Below are positions 8,757 through 17,284 of a DNA stretch of 64,000 nt, piece after piece. The position numbers and the translations under genes were made by a program. Below the pieces are notes generated by a model. That model was given only the letters and a program-made list of their open reading frames with translations, did no database searches and had not been told where the DNA came from. Numbering within the stretch: the stretch's first letter is position 1; each line of letters starts with the position of its first letter. The stretch spans positions 124,001 to 188,000 of the forward strand of contig NZ_JANUFF010000005.1 of NCBI RefSeq assembly GCF_024806495.1. Direction: 5' to 3'. Source of the DNA: Chryseobacterium sp. JUb7. Its GTDB lineage: Bacteria; Bacteroidota; Bacteroidia; Flavobacteriales; Weeksellaceae.

Positions 8757-11408
8757 TTATGATCTACCACTATCTTTCACCCAATTTGCAATCTTCCGGT
8801 TAAAGTCCGATGCTGTTTTTAAATCTTCGAGATTCAGATGCATCCTGTATCTCCAGTAATGTGGGAAAACTGCGGGATTATTGATTCTTTCATTATCCAT
8901 TTTAGGATTAACAAGCGATTTATCCGTTGCCAGAAACTCCTGAATAGGGAAAATAGCCAGCATAGAATCATTATAAAGATGCTGCTTCATAATAATTTCA
9001 GCAAGATTTTCATCTAATTCTTCAGGTGCTTTTCCATATTGAACCAATTGCTGGTTAAAATACTTCTGCGTCAAAGCCGGATCTTCTTTCCACCATTGTC
9101 TCAAGGTCGAACTATCGTGTGAAGAAGCCGTCACTACATTCAGATAACTTGCATTTTTCGGGTTATAAAACGGAATATCATCAGAAGGCATACGCTGAAC
9201 TTTTAAAGCGATAATTGCCAGCTCATCCATCACTACCGGAACGCAATCCGGAACCATTCCAAGATCTTCGCCACAGATCAGCATTTTGGTGGCATTCAGA
9301 ATCATCGGAAGCTTTTCCATTGCTTTTTCATACCATAAATAATCCTGTCTTTTAAAGAAATAATCGTGGTAAAGATCATAGATAGATTTCTTTTCCCATT
9401 CAGATAAATATTGATAAGAATCTGTGTTGTAAACATTGAATCTCGGATGATACACCAACTGTCCGTTTCTTTCTTCAATTAAAAATAATACGTTTGCACA
9501 AAGAGAAATTAGCTGTTCTTCAATTGTCCCTTTCGGGTTTTTCTTAAAGAAATCTGACAATTTCCGTTGAGTATTAAATTCTTCTTTAAATGAATAGGTT
9601 CCGTCCTGATTATTCGTGATAAATTCCAGTGCTTTACTGCTGTTCTCACCAAAATATTTCCAAAGGATTTCATCATTGATAAATGGTTTGCAATACCTGT
9701 CAAAATTAAACGGAATATGCCACGCGTTGAATTCTTCCAGCGTGATCGGCACGGCAGGATAAAAATATCCCAAAATACCTTGTGTTGCCGAAACCGGCAT
9801 TCTCCAGATTCTGAAAAAACCTAAGATATGGTCAATTCTCATTGCATCAAAATACTGTTCCAGAGCTTTGAATCTGTTTTTCCACCATTTATAATCGTCA
9901 GCTTTCATTGCTTCCCAGTTGTAGGTCGGAAACTCCCAGTTTTGTCCCAATTCTGTAAACTGATCAGGCGGTGCTCCGGCCTGAAAATCCATACCGAATA
10001 ATTCAGGCTCAGTCCAGGCTTCGACAGAATATCGGTAAATCCCGATCGGCAAATCACCTTTTACAGACACGCCTAAACTATGTGTATAATCCACAGCCTC
10101 TTTCAGCTGCTTGTGAAGCTGATACTGTACCCAGGCATGAAGCATGGACGCATCATAATCCTTACTTTTTACAGTAAAAAAAGGAGCAATTTTTCCGGCG
10201 ATATATTTTTTATGTGTCTTCCATTCATTAAAATTCGGAGTTTTGTATTTATCTCTCAAAACACAGAACGCAACATACGGAAGCAGCCAACTTTCATTGT
10301 CTTTAATAAACTTTTTAAAGTTTCTGTCTTTATAAATCTTTTCTTTATCCTCATTAAAAATCACTTTCAGATATTTCCATTTTGAGGAAATCATCTTTTC
10401 GTAATCAATTAATTCTAAAGAATTTAATTCTTTTTTCTCAGCTTCATACTCTTCAACTAAATCTTTCGGTAGTTTAAAATCAAGATTTTCCAAAGAAATA
10501 TATTGCGGATGAAGAGCGTAAACGGAAACAGCCGCATAAGGATAAGAATCTGTCCACGTATAATTTGCTGTTGTATCATTGATTGGCAAAATCTGGATAA
10601 TTCCAAGACCTGTTTCTTTGTTCCAGTCTGCCAGTTGTTTCATATCCGAAAATTCTCCGACTCCGAAACCATTTTCTGTCCTTAGTGAAAAAATCGGAAC
10701 GGCAACTCCTGCATCATGATACATTTGATACAGCTTAAATCTAAAATAATGATTAGAAACTACGTGCAACACATCCTTCAACACATTAGGAAGTGCAAAT
10801 CTGTTTTCACCTGTTTCAACATCAATTATCTTATTTTCTTTACGGTCATAAAGACAATATTTATACTGAATAAATTCATTTTCCGGAATTTCAACCGACG
10901 TTTCCCAAACTCCGAAATCAGTCTGAGATAAATGAATGGCTTTCTCATAATCCCAATTTCCTAAAGAAGCGGTATTTCCAATTAAAACAAGTTTCCAATC
11001 CGGGTTATAAACCGGTGCTTCAATTCGGAATAAATGAGTATGTTTTTTTAATACTGTAATTTTCTCAGGAGAAAACTGATTCAGCTTGTTGTAAAGAATT
11101 TTATTATTTAAATAGTTTTCAGGAAAATTTTTGTTATTCCATTCGTCAAAAATGATAAATTCTTTGTAGTTATGCGGAAAATTAAGGCTGTGAAGAACAA
11201 ACTCTTCCCTCTGTATATTCCCTTTATCATCTACCAGCTGATATTGATAAGAAATGGATTTTGAAAAGTAGTCGACCTCACATTTCCACAAACCATTCTC
11301 TGTGTAAAACATCACATGACTCTTCGAAACAGAACCTTCTTCATTGATAATCAATAATAATTTCTCACCAACTTTCGCATTGTAACCAACATTAAAATAT
11401 AGCTTCAT
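8757..11408 (-). CDS. malQ: 4-alpha-glucanotransferase (amylomaltase, GH77) with starch-binding domains
   Basis: An 883-residue cytoplasmic enzyme (no signal peptide) that transfers alpha-1,4-glucan segments between maltodextrins. Residues 1 to about 115 and 120 to about 220 resemble tandem CBM20-type starch-binding domains (the second has LIGNTASLGNWDYEKA). The GH77 barrel follows: SLRTENGFGVGEFSD, ILPINDT, the nucleophile segment DAMRIDHILGFFRIW near 520, the acid/base segment CGEDLGMVP near 710, and ASSHDSSTLRQWW. The length and CBM-GH77 order match the long MalQ/DPE2-type subfamily rather than the 500-690-residue short form. It stands alone between secreted-protein genes. Confidence 0.93.
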   Translation of the reverse strand: MKLYFNVGYNAKVGEKLLLIINEEGSVSKSHVMFYTENGLWKCEVDYFSKSISYQYQLVDDKGNIQREEFVLHSLNFPHNYKEFIIFDEWNNKNFPENYLNNKILYNKLNQFSPEKITVLKKHTHLFRIEAPVYNPDWKLVLIGNTASLGNWDYEKAIHLSQTDFGVWETSVEIPENEFIQYKYCLYDRKENKIIDVETGENRFALPNVLKDVLHVVSNHYFRFKLYQMYHDAGVAVPIFSLRTENGFGVGEFSDMKQLADWNKETGLGIIQILPINDTTANYTWTDSYPYAAVSVYALHPQYISLENLDFKLPKDLVEEYEAEKKELNSLELIDYEKMISSKWKYLKVIFNEDKEKIYKDRNFKKFIKDNESWLLPYVAFCVLRDKYKTPNFNEWKTHKKYIAGKIAPFFTVKSKDYDASMLHAWVQYQLHKQLKEAVDYTHSLGVSVKGDLPIGIYRYSVEAWTEPELFGMDFQAGAPPDQFTELGQNWEFPTYNWEAMKADDYKWWKNRFKALEQYFDAMRIDHILGFFRIWRMPVSATQGILGYFYPAVPITLEEFNAWHIPFNFDRYCKPFINDEILWKYFGENSSKALEFITNNQDGTYSFKEEFNTQRKLSDFFKKNPKGTIEEQLISLCANVLFLIEERNGQLVYHPRFNVYNTDSYQYLSEWEKKSIYDLYHDYFFKRQDYLWYEKAMEKLPMILNATKMLICGEDLGMVPDCVPVVMDELAIIALKVQRMPSDDIPFYNPKNASYLNVVTASSHDSSTLRQWWKEDPALTQKYFNQQLVQYGKAPEELDENLAEIIMKQHLYNDSMLAIFPIQEFLATDKSLVNPKMDNERINNPAVFPHYWRYRMHLNLEDLKTASDFNRKIANWVKDSGRS

Positions 11409-11476
11409 TTATATTTTTTTATAAAAATACATTATAATCTCGAAAAACTAAACTTATTGAATATCAAATATTCATT

Positions 11477-11509
11477 AAAAAAACCTTCTCAAAATATTTG
11501 AAAAGGTTT
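11477..11509 (-). terminator. Intrinsic terminator of the T9SS cargo gene
   Basis: Arms of 13 nt (11481-11493 and 11497-11509) pair with one G-U and are followed on the minus strand by a run of T. It lies just downstream of the stop codon at 11534. Confidence 0.8.
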
Positions 11510-11533
11510 CTAAGTTATACACAAAGTTAAAGA

Positions 11534-12700
11534 TTATTCTGTAACTAAAATTTTCTTGTTTAATAATATTTTCCCTGATTCATTGGTGATATTTACCAGA
11601 TAAGCTCCGGTCAACAGATTTTTAAGATAAACCTGCTGATTCAAAGATCCTCCTTTTACAGATAAATTCTGGGTCATTATATTTTTACCGGATAAATCAA
11701 ATACATTCATTTTGATGTTTCCTTTTACTGATTTATCATTCACCCGAACATTGATTAAACCTTCATCCACACGGGTCGGATAGATATCCAGATTAGCGAA
11801 AATTGTATTTGAAACAGCTTTGTCATTCGCGAAATATTTACTTGCTAAATCATAAATATGCAGATTCTGCTCACCTCCGATTGGTTTTGCCTGCAGCGTC
11901 TTCAGGTCGACCTCATACAAAGGAGCCCCTTTTGCACTTGCAATCACGACATTTCCTTTTGAATTTACTGCAGAACCGTTCACAGAATAATTTTCAGGAA
12001 TACCCGAAATTTTTCCCACAAATTTTGCTTTCAATTCTTTCGTTGAAACTTTAAAAACATTTCCTGAAGTTGCAAAAACATAGAAATTATTTTCTGCATC
12101 AGCAATCATATCGCCTCCAAATCCTGTCTCAATCGTAGTAAAAGAATTTTTCCCGTTGGAAGCATCATCTTTAATGATTCCAAGGTCATTAACAGCGTAT
12201 TGGCTTCCCTTTCTGCTGATCTGTAAAAACTGAGTTCCAGCGTTATTGATCGCGTAAATATTTCCGTCGTAACCTGTTGCCATTCTCGTAATATGAGAAT
12301 TAATATCACATGAAGTCACTCTTGTCACATTGTTTTCCACCAAAGTAATTTCTTTTGTTTTTGCATTCAAAACATAGACGTTGGAAGAAAACATCGGCAT
12401 ATATACCAGATTATTATTGAAAGAATCATACGCCAGCGTTGCCATTGTAACTGCCTGAGAATTGTTGTAGGTATTTTTGTCTTCAGTAACAGAGCCGTTT
12501 CTGGATTGAGAAAAAACTTTAGCCGAAGAATCAGATGTGAAAATTTTCTCACCCGAAGTGCCGTTTGTCACATCAAGTGCACGGAAATCATTAAAAGTAA
12601 TACTCGGTGTATCTTTTCCTACCAATGCAAAGAAATCCTGTTGTGCATTCATATTTGCTCCAAGTAAAAGCAAAAACAAAGGGAATAAATGTTTTTTCAT
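11534..12700 (-). CDS. Secreted T9SS cargo protein, probable beta-propeller
   Basis: A 388-residue exported protein. The signal peptide runs to about residue 20 (LLLGANMNAQQ). Residues 60-300 contain repeated short beta-type segments, such as NNLVYMPMFSSNVYVLNA, DGNIYAINNAGTQFLQI and NNFYVFATSGNVFKV, which resemble blades of a propeller. The last 80 residues (LDIYPTRVDEGLINV, MNVFDLSGKNI, LTGAYLVNI) form a T9SS type A sorting domain. The function is unknown; propeller folds often bind ligands or carbohydrate. It is monocistronic with its own terminator. Confidence 0.85.
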   Translation of the reverse strand: MKKHLFPLFLLLLGANMNAQQDFFALVGKDTPSITFNDFRALDVTNGTSGEKIFTSDSSAKVFSQSRNGSVTEDKNTYNNSQAVTMATLAYDSFNNNLVYMPMFSSNVYVLNAKTKEITLVENNVTRVTSCDINSHITRMATGYDGNIYAINNAGTQFLQISRKGSQYAVNDLGIIKDDASNGKNSFTTIETGFGGDMIADAENNFYVFATSGNVFKVSTKELKAKFVGKISGIPENYSVNGSAVNSKGNVVIASAKGAPLYEVDLKTLQAKPIGGEQNLHIYDLASKYFANDKAVSNTIFANLDIYPTRVDEGLINVRVNDKSVKGNIKMNVFDLSGKNIMTQNLSVKGGSLNQQVYLKNLLTGAYLVNITNESGKILLNKKILVTE

Positions 12701-12845
12701 ATATATAATTTTTATTTTTAATCATTTTAGTATGACTAAGTTACGTAATTTATAGATTGAATGACAAAATTTTTTAGGCTAAGATTAAGTTCAAACTGAT
12801 CTTTGACAGTAAATTTTTTTTTCTAATGAATGATAGGATTACAAC

Positions 12846-12872
12846 AAAAAACTCTCACAAATTGTGAGAGTT
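12846..12872 (-). terminator. Intrinsic terminator of cysS
   Basis: Arms AACTCTCACAA and TTGTGAGAGTT pair perfectly and are followed on the minus strand by TTTTTTG. It lies about 30 bp past the cysS stop codon. Confidence 0.85.
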
Positions 12873-12900
12873 TATCTATTTATTGAATATTTTTTTAACC

Positions 12901-14367
12901 TTAATTTAAAACGTAGGTCGTTCCGTCTCTTCCGTCTTTCAATTCGATACCTTCTGCCAGAAGTTTATCCCGGATTTGGTCTGAAAGGTCGAAGTTTTTA
13001 GATTTTCTCGCCTGATTTCTCAGTTCAATTAAAACCTGTAATGTCTGATCCAGTTTTTCATTGTTATTTTCCTCAACTGTCTGTAAGCCTAAAACATCAA
13101 AAATAAAAGCATTTAAAGTCGTTTTTAAATCCTCTAAATCTTTTGTGGAGATCGTTTCTTTACCGTCATTTAAAGCAAAAATATACTTTACGGCTTCAAA
13201 TAAATGAGCGATTAAAACCGGAGAATTGAAATCATCTGTCAAGGCATCATAGGCTTTATTTTTCCATTCTTCAAGATTGAAACCAGATTGTTTTTCATCA
13301 TTCGGAACAATAGAGTTCAATACTTTAACAGCCTCCATTAATCTGACAAAACCTTTTTCACTAGCCAACATCGCATCATTTGAAATATCCAAGACACTTC
13401 TGTAATGAGCCTGCAGGAAGCAGAAACGAACAATTGACGGATGGAAAGGTTTTTCAAAGAAATCATTCTCACCTGTCACCAACTGCATTGGTAAAATATA
13501 ATTCCCGGTCGATTTACTCATACGCTGAGTATTCATTGTCAGCATATTGGCATGCATCCAGTAATTTACCGGTGCCGATCCATTGCAAGCTTTTCCCTGA
13601 GCAATTTCGCACTCGTGATGAGGAAATTTCAAATCCATTCCGCCGCCGTGAATATCGAAAGTTTCTCCCAAATATTTTGTACTCATCGCAGTACACTCAA
13701 GATGCCATCCCGGAAAACCTTCTCCCCAGGGAGAATTCCATCTCATGATGTGTGCCGGTGAAGCTTTTTTCCACAGTGCAAAATCCTGTGGATTTTTCTT
13801 TTCACCCTGACCGTCTAAATCACGTGTATTGGCGAAAAGCTCTTCTATATTACGTTTTGAAAGTTCACCATAATTCAAACCTCTCCTATTATATTCCAGC
13901 ACATCGAAATAGACAGAACCATTGCTTTCGTAAGCGAATCCTTTTTCAATCAATTTTTGCGTTAATTCAATCTGCTCTACGATGTGACCTGTTGCAGTAG
14001 GCTCGATATTCGGTGGCAATAAATTGAACATATCCAAAACTTTATGAAAATCAACTGTATATTTCTGTACAATTTCCATAGGCTCCAGTTTTTCAAGACG
14101 GGTTTGCTTTACAAATCTGTCGTTATTGACGTCACCATCATCGGTAAGGTGACCAGCATCAGTAATATTTCTTACATACCTTACCTTATACCCCAAATGA
14201 GTCAAGCTTCTGTAAATAAAATCGAAAGAAAGGAAAGTTCTCACATTTCCCAAATGCACATTACTGTAAACAGTAGGTCCACAAACGTACATTCCTACGT
14301 TTCCGTCTAAAATTGGTTTAAATATTTCTTTTTCTCCCGCAAGCGAGTTGTATATTTTTAATTGCAT
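12901..14367 (-). CDS. cysS: Cysteinyl-tRNA synthetase
   Basis: A 488-residue class I aminoacyl-tRNA synthetase that charges tRNA-Cys. The zinc ligand Cys29 (YVCGPTVY) precedes the HIGH-type motif HLGN at residues 38-41. Further zinc-site segments are WHLECTAMS near 220 and [10 protein letters not shown] near 249. The KMSKS-type motif is RMSKSTGN near 283. The C-terminal helical anticodon-binding part is complete ([19 protein letters not shown]). Length is normal for the family. The gene starts about 70 nt after a short ORF whose last eight codons include seven Cys codons, so expression may respond to charged tRNA-Cys. folE lies just upstream on the same strand. Confidence 0.97.
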   Translation of the reverse strand: MQLKIYNSLAGEKEIFKPILDGNVGMYVCGPTVYSNVHLGNVRTFLSFDFIYRSLTHLGYKVRYVRNITDAGHLTDDGDVNNDRFVKQTRLEKLEPMEIVQKYTVDFHKVLDMFNLLPPNIEPTATGHIVEQIELTQKLIEKGFAYESNGSVYFDVLEYNRRGLNYGELSKRNIEELFANTRDLDGQGEKKNPQDFALWKKASPAHIMRWNSPWGEGFPGWHLECTAMSTKYLGETFDIHGGGMDLKFPHHECEIAQGKACNGSAPVNYWMHANMLTMNTQRMSKSTGNYILPMQLVTGENDFFEKPFHPSIVRFCFLQAHYRSVLDISNDAMLASEKGFVRLMEAVKVLNSIVPNDEKQSGFNLEEWKNKAYDALTDDFNSPVLIAHLFEAVKYIFALNDGKETISTKDLEDLKTTLNAFIFDVLGLQTVEENNNEKLDQTLQVLIELRNQARKSKNFDLSDQIRDKLLAEGIELKDGRDGTTYVLN

Positions 14368-14383
14368 CGTTTTTGTTTTTGAT

Positions 14384-14518
14384 GTAATGATTTTAAGTTT
14401 AGTTTAAAGTTTCAAATTTGCCAAAAGATAAAATCCTTTAACAGCAGCATCTACAGCAACAACAAATAATTGTGGCTACAAAAATCTTATCCGAAACTTT
14501 TTTAAATTTTATCATTAC
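14384..14518 (-). promoter_or_regulatory. Nested inverted repeats around the cysS leader ORF (candidate attenuator)
   Basis: Plus-strand 14384-14391 is the exact reverse complement of 14511-14518, and 14406-14413 is the exact reverse complement of 14493-14500. In the mRNA the outer stem includes the leader start codon. The 5' arm of the inner stem lies in the first third of the leader, and its 3' arm lies between the leader stop and cysS. A ribosome moving along or stalled in the Cys codons would change which arms can pair. Confidence 0.5.
14438..14515 (-). CDS. Cys-rich leader peptide upstream of cysS
   Basis: A 25-codon ORF that starts with ATG at 14515 and ends with TAA at 14438-14440. 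It begins MIKFKKVSDK and ends ICCCCRCCC, so seven of its last eight codons encode Cys. It starts 11 nt after the folE stop codon and ends 70 nt before the cysS start. Two nested perfect 8-bp inverted repeats bracket it: GTAATGAT (which includes the leader start codon) with ATCATTAC, and AAAGTTTC (within the leader) with GAAACTTT beyond the leader stop. This is the arrangement expected of a translation-coupled attenuator that senses charged tRNA-Cys. The ORF and repeats are seen directly; regulation is inferred. No classical U-tract terminator is visible before cysS. Confidence 0.7.
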   Translation of the reverse strand: MIKFKKVSDKIFVATIICCCCRCCC

Positions 14519-14526
14519 TTAAATTA

Positions 14527-15195
14527 TTAATAATCCAATTTTGCATGACTTCCCACATAATGCAGGAATTCCTGTCTTGTAATAGGATTGGTTCTGAAAA
14601 TACCACTCAATTCAGCTGTAATTGTTGAACTTGCTGTATCTTTTATTCCTCTGCAATTTACACAAAGATGTTTTGCATCGATGATACAAGCAACATCTTT
14701 TGTTCCTAACGCTTCTTTCAGAGCATCCACAATTTGCATGGTCAGTCTTTCCTGAACCTGCGGCCTTTTCGCGTAATAATCAACAATTCTATTGATTTTT
14801 GAAAGACCAATCACTTCACCGTTCGAAATGTAAGCAACGTGCGCTCTTCCGATAATCGGCAAAAAGTGATGTTCACAGAACGAATATACTGTAATATCCT
14901 TTTCCACCAACATCTGGCGGTATTTATATTTGTTTGAAAATGTAGAAATTCCGGGTTTATTTTCAGGAAGCAATCCTCCGAAAATTTCGTTCACATACAT
15001 TTTCGCAACACGTTTTGGAGAATCTTTCAAAGAGTCGTCGGTCATATCCAAGCCCAACGTTTCCATAATTTCACCAAAAAGTTCTGTGATTTTTTCTATT
15101 TTTTCCTGTGGCGATTTATCAAAAGCATCTTTCCTTATAGGCGTATGTTCTTTTCCTGTGAAAATATCATCGTCGTTATCAGTAAAATCAACCAT
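14527..15195 (-). CDS. folE: GTP cyclohydrolase I
   Basis: A 222-residue enzyme that converts GTP to 7,8-dihydroneopterin triphosphate, the first step of folate/pterin synthesis. The zinc-site segments are SFCEHHFLPIIG near residue 105 and CVNCRGIKDTAS near residue 174. SKINRIVDYYAKRPQVQERL is the family core helix. The first 30 residues are acidic and variable. The stop codon is 11 nt before the Cys-rich leader ORF of cysS, so folE and cysS may share a transcript. Confidence 0.96.
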   Translation of the reverse strand: MVDFTDNDDDIFTGKEHTPIRKDAFDKSPQEKIEKITELFGEIMETLGLDMTDDSLKDSPKRVAKMYVNEIFGGLLPENKPGISTFSNKYKYRQMLVEKDITVYSFCEHHFLPIIGRAHVAYISNGEVIGLSKINRIVDYYAKRPQVQERLTMQIVDALKEALGTKDVACIIDAKHLCVNCRGIKDTASSTITAELSGIFRTNPITRQEFLHYVGSHAKLDY

Positions 15196-15212
15196 TTTTA
15201 TTTAATTTGCAG

Positions 15213-15220
15213 CAAAAATA
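15213..15220 (-). promoter_or_regulatory. folE: Possible -7 box of folE
   Basis: The minus strand reads TATTTTTG, a full match to the Bacteroidota TAnnTTTG box, 18 nt upstream of the folE ATG. The nearest -33 TTG lies 25 nt further upstream, a little more than usual. Confidence 0.45.
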
Positions 15221-15292
15221 CGGATAATATCTATTCGTTATATTTCAATTTAGCTTAAAATACACCTTAATTATTTCATTTGGATAAAAATT

Positions 15293-16447
15293 ATGATAAC
15301 TGTTGAAGAAGTACAAAACGAAAATCAAAAAAAAGAATTTCTAGAGTTTCCGGCGAGACTTTATCAACACGACAAAAACTATATCAGACCTTTAGACAAA
15401 GACATCGAAGAATTTTTTAATCCTGAAAAAAATAAATTCTTCAGAACCGGAGAATGCAAAAGATTTTTATTTAAAAATAAGCAGAACGAAACAGTTGGAA
15501 AGGTAGCCGCTTTTGTTAATCAGCTTTACACCCAAAAACAACCTACAGGAGGCCTCGGTTTTTTTGACTGTATTAATGATCAGGAAACTGCCAATTTCAT
15601 TTTTGACCACTGTAAAAACTGGCTCCAGCAAAAAGGAATGGAAGCAATGGACGGTCCCATAAATATTGGTGAGCGAGATAAATTCTGGGGACTTTTGATT
15701 GAAGGATTTATCGAACCTTTATACGGTATGAATTATAATTTCCCATATTATAAAGATCTTTTTGAAAATTACGGTTTCAATATCTATTTTGAACAACTCT
15801 GCTTTTCGAGACCCATTTTTGCAGAAGTTTCAAGAGTTTTCACGGTAATGCATGCAAAACACAGTAAAAATCCGAATATTTCAGCAAGGCCCATGAAAAA
15901 AAATAATCTTGAAAAATTTGCAAAAGATTTTACTGAGATTTATAATAAGGCCTGGGCAGCTCATGGAGAAGGAAAATGTTTAGATAAATCAAAAACTCTA
16001 AAAATGTTTAAAACCATGAAGCCCATCATCAATGAACATATTTCATGGTTTGTCTATGAAAATGAAAAACCTGTTGCGATGTGGATGAACATTCCTGATT
16101 TAAATCAATGGTTCAAATATCTGAATGGAAAATTTGGCCTTTTAGAAAAACTTAAATTTCTGTGGGTAAAAAAAACCAAGAAAAATGAAAAAATGGTAGG
16201 GCTTGTTTTTGGAGTGGTTCCGGAATGGCAAAAGAAAGGGCTTGAAGGATATATGATCTGGGAAGGCACTCAGCATTTAAGAAAATATACCGATTTTAAA
16301 GAAACCGAACTTCAGTGGATTGGTGATTTTAATCCTAAAATGATAAAAATCGCTGAGAATCTGGATACAAAAGTGACCAGAAAATTGGCAACATATCGAT
16401 ATTTGTTTGATAGAGAAAAGTCTTTTGAAAGACATCCTATTCTTTAA
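15293..16447 (+). CDS. GNAT-fold acetyltransferase-like protein (YghO-type family)
   Basis: A 384-residue protein of a family common in Bacteroidota and often left as hypothetical. The N-terminal half carries family segments FPARLYQHDKNYIRPLDKD and RFLFKNKQNETVGKVAAFVN. The C-terminal third has GNAT-like features: KMVGLVFGVVPEWQKKGLEG resembles the acetyl-CoA-binding motif A, followed by GYMIWEGTQHL. There is no signal peptide or membrane segment. The substrate is unknown. It is transcribed divergently from folE. The GNAT call rests on motif resemblance, not on a known reaction. Confidence 0.7.
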   Translation: MITVEEVQNENQKKEFLEFPARLYQHDKNYIRPLDKDIEEFFNPEKNKFFRTGECKRFLFKNKQNETVGKVAAFVNQLYTQKQPTGGLGFFDCINDQETANFIFDHCKNWLQQKGMEAMDGPINIGERDKFWGLLIEGFIEPLYGMNYNFPYYKDLFENYGFNIYFEQLCFSRPIFAEVSRVFTVMHAKHSKNPNISARPMKKNNLEKFAKDFTEIYNKAWAAHGEGKCLDKSKTLKMFKTMKPIINEHISWFVYENEKPVAMWMNIPDLNQWFKYLNGKFGLLEKLKFLWVKKTKKNEKMVGLVFGVVPEWQKKGLEGYMIWEGTQHLRKYTDFKETELQWIGDFNPKMIKIAENLDTKVTRKLATYRYLFDREKSFERHPIL

Positions 16448-16502
16448 TTGTAATTTTCTTAGACGAATTAGATTTTTTTTAAAATCTGTACAAGAATATT
16501 TG

Positions 16503-16510
16503 TACTTTTG
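16503..16510 (+). promoter_or_regulatory. Possible -7 box for the 16.5-kb secreted protein gene
   Basis: TACTTTTG matches TAnnTTTG 30 nt upstream of the ATG at 16540. No good -33 TTG is seen at the usual spacing. Confidence 0.4.
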
Positions 16511-16539
16511 GTAACTTAATAAAAACATATTAATAACAA

Positions 16540-17220
16540 ATGAAAAATATTACATCAATTGCATTATTGCTGGGAACATTTACTATTTTATCAGGTCAAG
16601 CCAATACTATAACTGGAAACATGAATGGAGGGCCAAGAGAGGTTTTTTACAAAATTAAATCAGAAGGCGCTGGAAGATCTTTAAGTTATGATGAAATTAT
16701 CGGTTCTCCGTATATCAATAAAAACTTTAGTTTAGCTAAAGTTGCTGATGACTACGAAAAAGCACCTGCTAGATATAATACATATAAAGATGAAATAGAA
16801 TTCCAAAAGGATGGAACTACTTTAGTATTGCCAAATGATTCAAAGTTTTCAAGGATAGAATTTTTTTCACCAAAAACAACATTGGTAAGACTTGATTCAA
16901 AAGATGATTTAAGCGGATATTTTTTTGAACTTGTAGGAGGAAAAAATGCATTGTACAAAAAAATTAAAACTAAATTTATTGATGCTGTTCCTGCCCAAAA
17001 TTCTTATGCCACTGACAGACCTGCATCTTTCAAAACATTAGATCCTGTATATTATATCAAAACTGAAAAAGGATTTATAAAAAAAGCTAAAAACTTAAAA
17101 GATCTTACTGAGCAATTTCCAGATAAAAAAGAAGCTATTGAAGGTTTTGTTAAATCAAACAAAATAAAATTTAATAACGAAGCTGATCTTATAAAACTAG
17201 TGACTTTCTTAAATCAATAA
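16540..17220 (+). CDS. Hypothetical exported protein
   Basis: A 226-residue protein I do not recognise. The first 20 residues (MKNITSIALLLGTFTILSGQ) are a signal peptide, probably cleaved after SGQ. The mature part is Lys-rich with alternating hydrophobic and polar stretches and no Cys. The C-terminal region, KKAKNLKDLTEQFPDKKEAI through LVTFLNQ, looks helical. There is no T9SS sorting domain, so a periplasmic or lipid-free outer-envelope location is most likely. It is monocistronic, with a TAnnTTTG box upstream and a very strong terminator downstream. Confidence 0.75.
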   Translation: MKNITSIALLLGTFTILSGQANTITGNMNGGPREVFYKIKSEGAGRSLSYDEIIGSPYINKNFSLAKVADDYEKAPARYNTYKDEIEFQKDGTTLVLPNDSKFSRIEFFSPKTTLVRLDSKDDLSGYFFELVGGKNALYKKIKTKFIDAVPAQNSYATDRPASFKTLDPVYYIKTEKGFIKKAKNLKDLTEQFPDKKEAIEGFVKSNKIKFNNEADLIKLVTFLNQ

Positions 17221-17229
17221 ATTCACTAC

Positions 17230-17280
17230 AAATTACAAAAAAGCCGTTTTAACTTGGTTAAAACGGCTTTTTTGTAATTT
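17230..17280. terminator. Bidirectional terminator, perfect 24-bp stem
   Basis: Positions 17230-17253 and 17257-17280 are perfect reverse complements around a TTG loop. The GC-rich part is AAGCCGTTTTAAC, and A and T tracts flank the stem. It serves the convergent genes ending at 17220 and 17285. The stem is unusually long for a terminator. Confidence 0.9.
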
Positions 17281-17284
17281 TTTC

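Noticed and set aside
13380..13748. 122-codon plus-strand ORF inside cysS
   Set aside because: It lies wholly opposite a firmly identified tRNA synthetase and shows no domain.
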